From Rhyzopertha dominica (lineage: Eukaryota; Arthropoda; Insecta; Coleoptera; Bostrichidae): a stretch of DNA of 64,000 bases. Of this stretch, positions 11,497 to 22,107 are shown piece by piece. The position numbers and the translations under genes are program-made. Under the pieces are notes generated by a model. That model had not been told where the DNA came from. It saw only the letters and a program-made list of their open reading frames with translations, and ran no database searches. The stretch covers positions 12,242,245 to 12,306,244 of the forward strand of contig QCXZ01000086.1 of the NCBI GenBank assembly GCA_025024175.1, read 5' to 3'. How positions within the stretch are numbered: position 1 is the stretch's first letter; each line of letters begins with the position of its first letter.

Positions 11497-12917
11497 TTAA
11501 TTATTATAATATAGCTTCTGGCATATAAGGTCTCTTTTTCTGTTGGCCATATTGTCTTGTACTTCATGTTCAGAAGCAGGTCCAAAATCTTCTTCTGGTG
11601 GTGGTGTAAAATTTGTTGCATCGTTCAATTTGAGCAAACAAAAATTGTGTAAAACACAACAGGCACCTGTTATTAGAATGGCCTTTTTTATGGAGTTCAC
11701 ATTAATATATTTTAAAATGCGCCACCTCTCTTTACACAAGCCAAATGTGTTTTCTATTACGACCCTTGTACGACTCAGTATTTTATTATGGTTTCTTTGA
11801 GACGGGGTTAACCTTCCAGTGTCCCTAAAAGCAACAAATATACCCTAGATTAGTTATGCATGTCGCAATATTGTTAAGAAACTTATTTACCTATATGGTT
11901 TCATCAGCCATGTCAAACATGGATATGCCGAATCGCCTATTAAATGATATTCTGACCCATAAAAAAGTCTGGCTGTACCATGCTGATGTGTGATACTAAA
12001 TACAGAAGATTCTCTTAACACCTTCAAAGAAATATACGTATCTTATATAAATGTAATTTTAATTAATGACTAATTATTACCCTTGCGTCATGTGCGGAAC
12101 CTGGAAATCCAACAAAAACATTTGTAAAGAGCTTTTTGCTCGTGCAAATGCCTTGCAGAATAATTGAATGCTGGAATTATCGATTTAAGTAGCTCTCTTG
12201 CTGGACCTCCGGTGCCTTGAGCATAATGTGACATCCATCAATTGNACCGATGACATCTGGAATTATTTCATAAAATAAATGTGCTTTACCACAAATCAAA
12301 AGCTTCATCCTTACTTGGATATCCACCAAATACTTCAAATTCCTGAGAAATTTCTTGGCACTCCAAAAGATTTGGCCACTGTATGAATACTCTTGCAAGG
12401 CTATTGAGAGCATTTAATGTTATTATGTTCATGCGATGGACAGAAGAGAGCGTCACATTAAATCTGTCTGATATTGAGATGTGGGTATCACCTATAATAA
12501 AAACCATATTGGTAAGTAAACTTCTATCAAATAAGATCTCAAAAAATTACCTTTGGCTAAATACCAGAGCGTCATTAATAAGCTTTTATCAAGTCCGATT
12601 GCTTCACGGCCACCGTATTGAACTGCTTTTTTAATACTGCTGAGCTCTCGCCCAACAAAGTTTAATAGCAGTTCAAACGTTTTACGATACATCCTAAAAT
12701 GGCTGTAAAAATCTTCGTCCAAATATTAGCCGAGCCATACNTCTTGATAGCGCGGTGCACGCACATGTTCTTCTCTTGCATATAATAATACAATGACCTG
12801 CGGCACATACAGCCCTCTCAAAATGTTCAATAATAACCAATTACACGAAAACAACGTGGGAGTAATATCATCGGCACATATTTCATCGATGATGAGTTTA
12901 ATACGTTTTGCAGCCAT
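11497..12917 (-). pseudogene. HARBI1-like DDE transposase, four exons
   Basis: The start MAAKRIKLIIDEICADD is at 12917. Exons (minus) are 12551-12917, 12081-12491, 11891-12021 and 11497-11824, separated by short GT...AG introns of about 59-66 bases. Catalytic residues are visible: Asp in IDGCHI (12240), Asp in IGDSAYP (11935) and Glu in VVIENTFGLCKERW (11740). The carboxyl part ACCVLHNFC is typical of HARBI1-like proteins. Damage: an indel near 12300 (DEAFDLW then stop), one in-frame stop near 12175, and ambiguous bases at 12245 and 12741. It is convergent with ORF1. Without these few defects it would be a conventional transposase of about 420 residues. Confidence 0.88.
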
Positions 12918-13254
12918 CTAAAAAAATTAAGGCATGTTTAAAAATATTAGTCATAAAACAATTATATGTAATACAGACCTTCTAACATACGTATTCACTC
13001 AAAATCCAGGAATATACAAAAAACAAGACACAATATACAAGATACACTGGTTTGTAGAGGTTAGAGAACGGCGACGCTTGTTCGCAACAACAACAATGCA
13101 GTAACCGCGTCTGTAACCAGTCCATTCCATTGTATTGTTTGATGACGTTATACTCAACTAACCGCTGTCAAAATTACATCTAACCGCTGTCAACTTACTG
13201 TCAGTAGAAACTTCAACCGTAACATACCCGGTTAGTCAATGGAAAATCCTTCTA

Positions 13255-13552
13255 GTTAGCGCAAGGCTAGCCGGAACACAAACAGTAGTAAGCAGGTCAG
13301 CAAGAATGCGACAATTGCTGAGCATGCAGTTCCGTGTTTATATTTCCGTAAACAGCGCGTAGTAAATAGTTTGTTATTAGATAATAAACATAGTGGAAAG
13401 TAAGCCAGTCAATGGTATAAATAGGAAAATATTGTTAGACGTAATTAGTGAGTAGTTAGTAAGTAGCCACTGTGATACTGATGTAGAATCGTAATAAATT
13501 GTGTAACTCGCCATCTGATGTTTCCATCGAAACATCCCTGCCGGATGGACCA
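13255..13552 (+). repeat. LTR-like DNA, right part, with TATA box and PBS-like junction
   Basis: This is directly right of the Harbinger duplication. It contains TATAAATAGG near 13418, an AATAAA near 13491, and ends ...CTACCCCACA. It is followed by TTGGTAACAGCAGTGGTAAC (13553-13572), which looks like the primer-binding segment common after gypsy LTRs. It may be the continuation of 8857-9198. It is not clear whether the copy is a 3' LTR chained to a second element or a 5' LTR. Confidence 0.4.
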
Positions 13553-13734
13553 GCTACCCCACATTGGTAACAGCAGTGGTAACTAACCACCACCGCAATA
13601 CATATAAAATAATACCTTACAAAGAGTATTAAGACACGAAGACAACAAAGCAATTAGGTAAATAGTTTCTCATTTGAGTTTACGAACATAATTTTCCGTA
13701 ACTTATCCAAACTTAGAGACGAATTCTTCGTTAA

Positions 13735-15009
13735 GAGGGGCATTTACAGTGTTTTTCATCTATAAAAGTGACGGGGCGTCATCAGTGACGTCATTGCGCA
13801 GTAGCTCTATTTTTGAACAAGGTCAGCTGTTGGAATAATTATCCCATAGGCTTTGAAACCGGTTTACTAGACTAGCGATAAAGCCGCCAAGAACTAACCA
13901 CGATATTTCAACTTTTGTTTACACAGGGTGTTAATCAAGTGAGCGTCATTGTCTTTTTTTTTAAATGGAACATCTTGCAGATTTAGACAAAACAACATCT
14001 ATGCTTTTCAATGTTTTTTATCTTTTGTACTGTGTGTACGATACGTCTAAGAGGAGCAGTGCATGAGACTNTTGTGAAAGTCGCAACTATTTACGCCTTT
14101 TCTGACATTTTTTTTCTTATATTTTTGCATAATATTATTAATTATCTCTTCTGTTTCGTGCACAGTAAAATGTATATAGATTATTGCTCTATAATATTTG
14201 TCATAACGAAATGATGTACGTGTAGAACAACATACAAAAAAAATTTTCGAATGCTTCGACTTGATGTACTACAAAATATGTACCTACTGCGGAAAATGCG
14301 CGCGAAAACCTAATTATTTCGAAGCTCCATTGTAAGTGTATTTCGTTCCGTATCTCTTTTTACCTTTGGTGGCTTTCATTCTAACTGCATGTCGTCTATG
14401 ATTTCTGAAGGAACTTTTATAATAATTTTCCTTCCGCCTCCCCATTGCTTCGACAGAAAGTAAGTTAATGTGAAAGAGCTTTTAACATTAAACTTGTCAC
14501 GTGTATTTAGACATACAATCTTAGAAATCCAGTCATATTGGAATAGATCGTATACCGCTCGATCATTGCCGACAGGTTTGTATCTTAGCCTCACTGTTCA
14601 CTGACACCACGTGACCGACCTGGTGGGGATGGACTTTCGCATTCCGCGCTCGTGACGGACTCGTGCGAAAGGGTTTGTGGTTTTAGATTTTTTGAATGTT
14701 TTTACTCATTTATCGTGCTCATATTTTTGGTAGTTTACAAAGAAATATGTAGCTACAACGTGGGGTTCGGATTTTTCGTTTATGTGCCTTAGTTTTCGAG
14801 AAATAGCTCGCCAAAAATACGCATTTTTAAGCAAAATATAACAACAAATATTTACATTACTGTACCAAATTAAGAAAAAACTCGAACTCTAAGTTGTAGC
14901 TACATCTTTTGTCATTTCCATGTCAAAATTTCACTTCGAAAAAGTTTGTAATAACTCGGTAACGGTAGGTGCTTAAAATGACCCGCTTCGCTCTAGGTAA
15001 ACGCCCCCC
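13735..15009. mobile_element. Short TTAA-flanked non-autonomous element
   Basis: TTAA at 13731-13734 is followed by GAGGGGCATTTAC, and the right end GTAAACGCCCCCC is followed by TTAA (15010-15013). The 13-bp ends match at 11 positions. TTAA duplications suggest mobilisation by a piggyBac-type transposase. The interior has no supported gene; a minus-strand 72-codon frame at 14376-14594 has no recognisable similarity. One ambiguous base lies near 14071. Confidence 0.5.
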
Positions 15010-15013
15010 TTAA

Positions 15014-15569
15014 GAAGTAATTATTCTCGTTTTAGGGAAAATACTTTGGCATGGTACTGATTTAGCGACACTACCCAAATTATATCAAACAGTTTACTTA
15101 AATTCATAAAACGGAAGCGTGATTTGTCCACCATTTTATCCAACATGGGCGACCAAAAAAATATGACGTAGGCTGTGTGCAAGTGTGTTTTTATTGCTTT
15201 GATTTGAAAATGCCGACGCCCAAACCGATAACCGTACCGACAGATTCAAAGCTGTAATAAATAAATCGGTAGAAGATGCCTGCCTAATTTTTGTTTTGAA
15301 TACTTCCATATTAAACTATTTATTATCAATAGCAGGTATGCTTAATTGCTAGTACCACGTAACATCTTAATGTAAGTAAATATTCGTAAACAAATCGGTA
15401 AAGCTATCGTTTCTTGTTTCAAAACCTACTGACACCGATGACTGCTATTATTTCTGCAGAGAAGCGGCGCAGCTATTTAGCAAGGACCAGCACGCCAGCA
15501 GTACTGGCCGCCGCGCCGAATTGTTACGCGAATTACCGGGTCGACACAGAAAATAGTTTTTTTTAACCA
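15014..15569. other. Unassigned DNA
   Basis: There is no ORF of note, no terminal repeats and no recognisable family. A GC-rich patch (15460-15545) abuts the errantivirus fragment. Confidence 0.35.
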
Positions 15570-16470
15570 TCTTTTATTGACAAGCGGACAAAAGCAGTAA
15601 TTTCTAACTCTTTTTTTCGAGAGGGTGTCGATTACGTGGTCATAACGTTTTGCATCTTCTTGGTCTAAATTACTTGTTATCATTTTTATTACTGATCCTA
15701 GCCCATCAGCAATGCCCCTTTTGTATCTGTTTTGAGTTGGGTTAATTTGTGAAAATTGGATAAGAATTTTTCTTTCGAGTGATGCCACTGGATTGTATAG
15801 GTTGTGGTATTCTCTTTTGTTGGTGTGTGAAGATTCGATAGCTTGTTTTAACCTATTAAATTTTTCCTTCAGTATATTAAATTCTTTCAATACATTCGTC
15901 GAAAATTTTAATGAAGCTTCAACGATTTGTTGTTATTTGCGCTGTTCCTAACTTCAAGGGTAAGATCCCAGGATTTCCGGTAATTTTGTGAATTTGTGGT
16001 GTACGTGATCCATGCGTAATTACCCAGAGTGTGGGTCTGTAACAACAGAAACCGCCTTTAGTTCTTTAATATGAATAACCGTGTTTTTGTTTTGCCTTTT
16101 ACTTCTACTTTATTGTGATCTAAAAATTTTACTATTGTGAATGGTCCTGAAAATTTCTGTAGACCGTTTGTCCGACTTCAAATTGGTATTGGTCTGGTCC
16201 TAAATAATTTCGATTGTCAAGAATTTTCTCTTTATTTGCATGGACTTTAAGTTTGACTGAGTCGTAAAGGTTAGTTACTTTCTTTTTGTGCGAATTTACA
16301 TAATCGTTACAAAAATTTTCATCTACTAAATTAGTCGGGTCTCGAGTGTTAGTGTGTACCAGAGTAGTGGTAGAATGTATCGAATTATTGTAGGCAATAA
16401 ATTGCGTATTTCATCAAAGATTGTAAATTTTTGTCGCAGTAATTAATATAATCAGTTACAATGTTTGTCA
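15570..16470 (-). pseudogene. Errantivirus-like fragment: integrase carboxyl end and env amino end
   Basis: Minus strand. From 16470 the decayed integrase end reads LQSLMKYAI, then DPTNLVDENF and VKLKVHANKEKILDNRNYLG (about 16200-16320). It passes into an env start near 16000. The env frame at 15570-15890 has a coiled-coil-like stretch, then the furin-type site RYKR followed by a hydrophobic GIADGLGSVIKM fusion-peptide-like segment. In insect errantiviruses this boundary separates the SU-like and TM-like parts of the fusion protein. Several frameshifts and stops occur, and the fragment is truncated at about 15600. The upstream side ends exactly at the hAT terminus (16471), so a hAT insertion into the provirus is likely. 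Non-functional as it stands. Confidence 0.75.
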
Positions 16471-16636
16471 CAGGGGCGGATCCAGGATTTCGTTTAAGGG
16501 GGGGGGGAATTTTTAATGGTGATTTTTACCTATTAAAAAAATGGTGATACATCAGATACGATATACAAACAGTTATACGAGAATTAAAAAAACAATTTAA
16601 TTTCTAAAAAGTGGATACAATATATTAAAATAGTTT

Positions 16637-17233
16637 TTAAATAATAAATTCTAATCTCTTCCCAAGTCTAGTTTTTGCAAATCTCGTGATGACTTTCTCC
16701 ACGTCAATAAATATATTTCTATGAATATGCAAAAGTGCAAGACCGAGAAGGCGGTTTTCAGTCATGGTTGATCTCAAATACGTTTTAAGACGCCGCAACG
16801 ACGAAAATGACCTTTCAGCAGATGCATTTGATACTGGAAGTGTTGCAAGAATATGTACAAATTCATATATTATAGGAAATGCATCCTTATCGCACCTAGC
16901 TAATATATCTAGCGCAGTTATTGGAAGCTCGTTTTCGCTTTCCTTTTCTTTAACCCACTTCTCTCGCCACAGCAACAATTCATCGTTTAGCAGAAGAGAG
17001 GCAGCATTCTTATCGACGTCGAGAAGCCCTCCAAAGCGGTCGAAGAGGAATTTTATATGGTTATCATTTTCATCAGGAGAACTTTTAATAGTATTTTCTG
17101 GAATGAAAACTGACAGCTGAAAGACGTCTAGAATTTCGGTCGAAAATATTTCTCGTAGGTCGGTGAGGACACAGTCTAGTAAAGGTGCATAGACTGACAG
17201 TCTGTAGTATTCTTCGGTTCAGTTTATTTCATA
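16637..17233 (-). pseudogene. hAT transposase, carboxyl part with dimerisation domain
   Basis: From 17233 down the frame reads EEYYRLSVYAPLLDCVLTDL, a charged spacer, ITALDILARCDKDAFPIIYE, and the hAT dimerisation signature LPVSNASAERSFSSLRRLKT with RSTMTENRLLGLALLHIHR, ending at a stop at 16637. This block normally supplies the conserved Trp/Arg and dimer interface next to the catalytic Glu. It is intact over about 190 residues but is cut off from the rest by the gag-protease insertion. Confidence 0.88.
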
Positions 17234-17374
17234 TGCGATGTATTTTTAAGGAAAACCATTTTGTGTACTTAACATAACTGTATGTTTTTAAGTTCAGGTA
17301 CACACTGCTGCTTTAATTGCCCACTACCTGCAGACTTGCGCGTACCGCGTCATCCAATCCCCACTTATAATTAA
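17234..17374 (-). repeat. Terminal direct repeat, left copy
   Basis: Begins TGCGATGTATTTTTAAGG and ends ACTTATAATTAA on the plus strand. It matches 18677-18817 over its full length. The minus strand carries codons for the end of the protease. Confidence 0.8.
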
Positions 17375-17689
17375 ATAACCTCCTGAAGCGTTTTTTATTA
17401 CATAAATGTCCAAAACCATGTATTTCTCCTGAAAAACAATATCACAAGAAATATAACCTAAGGGAATAATCTGATGTCCATTATACAAATTGAAAATTGT
17501 GTTAGTAGGTCTAAGTATCTTATTTTCGAAATGCATATTGTAAACATTTTCAGAAATTACACTGTAACTTGCTTCTGTATCTAGCTGTATCTAGCACAAA
17601 CTTTATAGGAATATTATCTACTAAAACATTCACATAAATTGGATCAACTTTATCATCTAAATTATACAGTGAACAATCATCTGAAGTTT
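17324..17689 (-). pseudogene. Retropepsin remnant of the mini-retroelement
   Basis: The readable frame (17324-17536) ends VLDIYVIKNASGGYLIISGD and WMTRYAQVCR-stop. LIISGDWM matches the position of the conserved LLGRDW end of retroviral-type proteases. The amino half, where the DTG active site belongs (about 17560-17640), is frame-broken. The final 17 codons lie inside the 141-bp terminal repeat. Confidence 0.6.
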
Positions 17690-18553
17690 CTAAATAATTT
17701 TGAAAACCTTTATTAGTTTTACTTTTGTTGGACTTTTTCTGAGTACAAATCGTCGCCAGGTGTCCCTTTTTTCACAGACGTGGCAAAAACATTCTCGGAA
17801 ACAGCAGTTCTCTGCCTGATGATTTCTTCTCCCGCATACTGAACATTTCGTCTGTTTTGGAAGAGTGGTGGTAGTGGCTTCTAAGCGCTTGCTTCTTCCC
17901 GCTCCAGATTTCCACGATGATGCTTGCGCACCACGGAGGTGCCCCCCTCTTTGACGATTCTTTGCACTGGCGTAGTAAACCTCTTGTTCCCTCTTCACCT
18001 GTGGAAAATCGGAATTTGTCGACCTTGAATTAGAATGAGCAGCTGATTTTACAGTTGTAATTTCCACAACTTCCTTGAAAGTTATTGTCTTCTTCTCTTC
18101 AAACAATCTGTCTCGGACCATCCCTTGACTATAATCAACGATGAAGGAATCTCGAAGTACCATTTCCAACTGCACAGCGTCAAAATCGCACCCGGTTGCT
18201 AGGTTCCTCAGACGAGCGGCCCACTCTCTTGCGTTTTCGCTTTGCATTTTCCTTGCTTCGTAGAATTTGCTACGTGCTGCAAACACGGTCAAACTTGATT
18301 TGAAATGCTTCGACAGAAGGTTGACCAGCTCCGAGTATGTTTTGCTTTCAGGTTCGGCTGGTAGACACAAATCGAACACTAGTTTGTACGCATCTTCATT
18401 GAAAATATTTAGCAAAACTGCGGATTTCTTCTTATCATTCGTAATATCGTTCGCTAAAAAACAGTTATCTATGCGACGTTTAAAAACAGACCAGTCCGAT
18501 GTTTTCGGATTAAACTCCCGCAGATGACCAATATATTCACCTGCAGCGGCCAT
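17690..18553 (-). CDS. gag: Gag of a Mag/K02A2.6-like Ty3/gypsy element
   Basis: An open frame of 287 residues starts MAAAGEYIGHLREFNPKTSD. Capsid-like features include WSVFKRRIDNCFLANDI, KKKSAVLLNIF, AYKLVFDLC, ENAREWAARLRNLATGCDF and LEMVLRDSFI. A basic stretch leads to a zinc knuckle CSVCGRRNHQAENC (about residues 240-253) and further Cys residues. The order and spacing fit Mag-like gypsy Gag, which packages RNA in virus-like particles. The frame then shifts before the protease, as expected of either a programmed or an accidental frame change. It is one of the few intact long frames in the window. Confidence 0.88.
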   Translation of the reverse strand: MAAAGEYIGHLREFNPKTSDWSVFKRRIDNCFLANDITNDKKKSAVLLNIFNEDAYKLVFDLCLPAEPESKTYSELVNLLSKHFKSSLTVFAARSKFYEARKMQSENAREWAARLRNLATGCDFDAVQLEMVLRDSFIVDYSQGMVRDRLFEEKKTITFKEVVEITTVKSAAHSNSRSTNSDFPQVKREQEVYYASAKNRQRGGHLRGAQASSWKSGAGRSKRLEATTTTLPKQTKCSVCGRRNHQAENCCFRECFCHVCEKRDTWRRFVLRKSPTKVKLIKVFKII

Positions 18554-18676
18554 CTTACAGATCCCGATGACTTCTTATCAGTCTAATCGAGAAAATTTTG
18601 CAGCACTTAATTTGAAGTACCCCTGGTAAGCTGTAGGCTCACTAGCGGTGAAAGTAGGTAAAATCCTCATCGCCGC

Positions 18677-18817
18677 TGCGATGTATTTTTAAGGAAAACC
18701 ATTTTGTGTACTTAACATAACTGTATATTTTTGAGTTCAGGTACACACTGCTGCTTTAATTGCCCGCTACCTGCAGACTTGCGCGTACCGCGTTATCCAA
18801 TCCCTACTTATAATTAA
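18677..18817 (-). repeat. Terminal direct repeat, right copy
   Basis: It has the same ends as the left copy. On the minus strand it also reads LIISRDWITRYAQVCR and then a stop, so both copies carry the protease-end codons. The internal minus-strand sequence that follows is GCGGCGATGAGG. Confidence 0.8.
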
Positions 18818-19800
18818 GTATATACAATTATATATGACAGTTGGGACGATAAATTTGCCGTCCACCGGGATGAGGAAACCGTGGAATATTAAGTTCGACG
18901 CCCAGTTCATCAGCTAGTTTTTCTACTCTATGCCAAATTTTTGTGAAAGCTAGCGTCTATATTTCCCGACGTCTGGCAAGAATGGAAATTGTACTATTCA
19001 TTTGCACAGCACTACCATTAAGATCAAGTGTCGTCTTTTGTAATAGTTTGCTTAGAGACTGCGTTAAAGATAATATATCAGGCACAATACTGATATCATA
19101 AATTGTGGATTGCAGAGGGTAGTTACAAGCGAAGCAGCTTTGCCAGCTGTACTCGGGTCACGCCATTCAGAAATTTTTTCTAGAGTTTCCACAATTTTTG
19201 CGAGGTCAACAGAGAATTGGAGTACACCTTCATGCCGCTCTACCCACCGGGTCTCACAAAGCGATGTAAGTGCACAACCCAAGGTGCTCATCAGGACAGT
19301 TTTTCGTTTAGGGTGTGATTTAAAGAGAGCAATCACTTCTTTCATAACTGAAACTGCGTCCCGGACAGTAGGCACCTTAGCACTACGTGAAATGGAGTTG
19401 TTAAGTTTACGGCTGTAGCATGGTGCCTTTAAAGCGTTTTTGGCTTCCTTCTGGATCTCTGTGGTAGCACCTCGAACTTCTGAAAGCATGACGGTACATC
19501 CGTCTGTCCCTATTCCAACACACCGTTTCAGTGGAAGTTTCAGCTTTTTTTTCAGCTGGAATAAAACAATTTGACCAATGGCCTTGCCGGTTAAGGACAA
19601 CTCCTTATGTACGGAGGTTCCGTCTAACTTTTCTTCGGCAGAAAATATTTTTTTGATTTCTCTTCAATCTTCTTCGTCTGATTCATAGTGATCTTCTTGT
19701 TTAGCATGAGCTAGTTCTTCAAACGCGTTCACAAAACTGACAAAATCCTCACGAATATTACCATCATGTGTGGCGTTTTTTTCAAAACAAGGAAAAAAAA
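18818..19800 (-). pseudogene. hAT transposase, amino and middle part (ZMYM1-like)
   Basis: The minus-strand frame 19064-19600 starts at or before SLTGKAIGQIVLFQLKKKL and runs CVGIGTDGCTVMLSEVRGAT (the GxxxDGxxxM block around a catalytic Asp), APCYSRKLNNSIS, SLCETRWVERHEGV (the conserved TRW) and LCNPQFMISVLC. Downstream, 18830-19060 gives LDLNGSAVQMNSTISILARR and then IPRFPHPGGRQIYR with one stop, leading to the insertion point. Upstream, 19600-19800 reads REDFVSFVNAFEELAHAK. This is a canonical hAT core missing its amino-terminal zinc finger. Confidence 0.85.
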
Positions 19801-19850
19801 TCAAGAAAACAAACTAAGTGACAATTAATGAAAAAAATATAACCCGAAAG

Positions 19851-22107
19851 ATCAATTAATATGTGCGCTTAAGCGGGCTGCCAGCTTTAGTGGAGATGGG
19901 CGGGGTATTAACTGATAGTAAAAAAAAACAAGGGCGCCACGTGATTGAACCGCTAAGCGAATATCCGCCAATCAACGATTGTTCAACAAATTCTATTCAA
20001 CAAAAATACAACCCAAGTACTTACATGCATCCAGCGGTGTCCTCGGTATACGTATATCGAGGTATCCACTAAAATATCTGAAAATTAATTATAAAAAGGC
20101 TGTTTCGGGTATCGTGACCCGAAACGAATTGAATTTAAAAATTATAACACTATTGAGCAATCAAAGCATAACTCTACCGTTGTAATAGAAACAAAACTAT
20201 AAAGGCAAAACATTAATGCAAAATACTAACGAAACTAGTCAAAAGATTGAAGTTAATGTTAAATAATACTCGATTACTTGACAATTAGAAAGAGATTTGA
20301 AAGTACAATATAAAATGAATTGATTTATATACAATGAATGAACGTGAATCTCAACGAAATATTAAAATAACAAGTAGTATACATAGCTTAAGTTCGGGGC
20401 GATCTCTTCAGGTCACAAGGAACTGGTGAACATCAAAAGTAAATAGGTGCGATGACGATAGGCTCCCTTAGGCTAAGGCTAACGGCTAACGGCTGTATAT
20501 GGAATCCCGTGCCCCGCGATATCACCAGAGATAACAGGCTCTTGAAGAAACTCCTCGACAAAGAACGACAGTACCTCAGCGTTGTAAATACTATTCGGCA
20601 CTATTATAACCGAAAGTAAAACCCTAGAATATCAGGTTCTTTAGCTAGAGAGAATTTTAAATGAAACTTACAAGTAACCTCAGCTGGTCGAGGGTCAAAT
20701 CACAATGCAGAATCGGCGTAGAAAATGTGATTAAACTTCCACTCAAACGATCGAGTAGGCTTCCGAATCCCCTAGCTCGGGCAACATTTGCTAACGCACA
20801 AAAACCAACCTAACGTGCGAAATTTGAGCAAATATACGTGTAACTAGTCCAAATAATCCCGAAAATCGGTGAGTACACTATAACCACTCAAAATGGAACC
20901 TAGCTACGAAGCTTTTACTCGATTGTGATTTATTTCCAAGTTAACACGAGAACGTATCGCCGTTTAATGATAGATTTTTCCAGCTGAGAACGCGATTCTT
21001 ATCAAGATACAGAACAGAATGGAGCAAGAAACTCTCGAGCAGGACCGGTCGAGGTAAACCATGAAGTACGCGAAGCAACGACCTGTTCTATTAAACCAAC
21101 ACATATACCAATGAATGATTGAATAAATGTAAAAAAGGACTAAATATAACTTTTTCTAAATTATAGCGTTACACATGTACGTATCGTAATCAGCATTTGA
21201 AGTAAATTTTGAAACGTGAGTGCTTGACGTACTGCTAATTTTAAAGGTGCAATCTGGATGTCTTTATCGTGTACTAAATAATGATGAATAATTCGAAGGC
21301 TGTTTAGTCAGATCTGTTTCGAATGCATGTCTACAACAATGTTTTTAAAAGAATTAATAGAATCAAATTTCTGTAACACACTGAAAACTATTTAATAATT
21401 TTTATGATAAATAGAAAAATGTACAAAAAATCTTTGTGGGAATATTTTTTACACACCTTGCATATCATTTTCCACGAATGGTATATTTTTAGCACAACAT
21501 TAATTGATCAGCTAATGTATCTGCATGAACTGTATCAATGGTGGAAGAGCGTTTTGCTAGAAATTTTTCAGAGCACAGTTCAAAAATGTGTTTTTGATGT
21601 ACCGCCAGCATATTTCACTTCGTAATGGATACTGCGCATTGAGCACAAAAAAAGATTAAAAACATACGTCAACTGCTTTTTATGGCATTTACATATCGTA
21701 TGTGATCTCATTAATTTTAAACAAACATCATGGGAATGATGTGTTGTTTGCAATAACAATCACTAAAGGTTGTTCTGTCTCCTTCGAGCCCGCCAGACTC
21801 TCCAGTGTTATTTGTAAATTTTCTTCACTCTGTAGGAAAAAATTACATGTTATAACCAAACAATCAACCATGAAATTAATATAACTTTACCTCAATATAG
21901 CAAATNAAAGATTATTGCATTTCAATTTTCGAAAATTTTGCATAATTCTTTATGCGCCCTCTACGGAATACGGAAATATAATTAGTGCTACTGTATCCAA
22001 ATCGTCTAAAAAATAAAAATATAATTAAACGTTAATGAAACACTTACACGAAAATACAACGGTATGCGTTTTTCCTCAAGGAATCTAAAATTTGATTTAT
22101 ACTGGAG
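19851..22107. other. Unassigned 2.2-kb region with two short palindromes
   Basis: No gene was recognised. Small frames (19863-20185, 21404-21625) have no known motif. A perfect 9-bp inverted repeat, GTTTCGGGT/ACCCGAAAC, lies at 20102-20125, and a near-palindrome CCTCGGTATACGTATATCGAGG at 20041-20062. 20450-21070 is less AT-rich than its surroundings but not coding. It may hold decayed LTR or transposon flanks. Confidence 0.4.

Larger units (their letters stand above)
9202..13251. mobile_element. PIF/Harbinger DNA transposon, near-complete 4.05 kb
   Basis: The left terminus AAGCATTTTCCATTG (9202-9216) and the complement of the right terminus, AAGGATTTTCCATTG (13237-13251), differ at one of 15 positions. 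The trinucleotide CTA is present on both flanks (9199-9201, 13252-13254), fitting the 3-bp duplications of this superfamily. Two convergent genes lie inside, a MADF/Myb-like ORF1 (plus) and a DDE transposase (minus), which is the standard two-gene Harbinger set. Subterminal hairpins occur at 9319-9353. It appears to have inserted into LTR-like DNA. The genes carry only a few disabling changes, so it is fairly young or lightly damaged. Confidence 0.9.
17234..18817 (-). mobile_element. Gag-protease mini-retroelement with 141-bp terminal direct repeats
   Basis: Direct repeats at 17234-17374 and 18677-18817 are each 141 bases and differ at about five positions by eye. Between them lie only a Mag/K02A2.6-like gag and a partial protease, with no RT, RNase H or integrase. 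It sits inside the hAT coding region on the same strand. Mag-clade LTRs are known to be short, so these could be LTRs, yet they do not start TG, and the left copy contains the last codons of the protease frame. No target duplication is obvious. It is therefore either a non-autonomous deletion derivative or a segment bounded by recombination. Confidence 0.65.
16471..19850 (-). mobile_element. hAT DNA transposon, ZMYM1-like transposase, interrupted and one-ended
   Basis: The end CAGGGGCGGATCCAGGATTT (16471-16490) is a typical hAT terminus of this group. The minus-strand transposase follows (pieces at 16637-17233 and 18818-19800), split by a nested retroelement (17234-18817). The matching left end (expected complement ...GGATCCGCCCCTG) was not found to the right, so the element is probably truncated near 19.8 kb. 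The 8 bases GTTTGTCA before 16471 are the candidate duplication to look for elsewhere. Confidence 0.75.

Noticed and set aside
13456..13653. 65-codon minus-strand ORF with hydrophobic start
   Set aside because: Overlaps the LTR-like DNA and primer-site-like region on the opposite strand; no motif.
14011..14214. 67-codon plus-strand ORF, hydrophobic
   Set aside because: AT-rich, ambiguous base inside, no recognisable domain; probably chance within a non-autonomous element.
19851..20200. Search for the missing hAT end (GGATCCGCCCCTG)
   Set aside because: Not found, so I did not claim a complete hAT element.
21404..21625. 73-codon plus-strand ORF
   Set aside because: Aromatic-rich but without family resemblance; AT-rich context makes such frames common.
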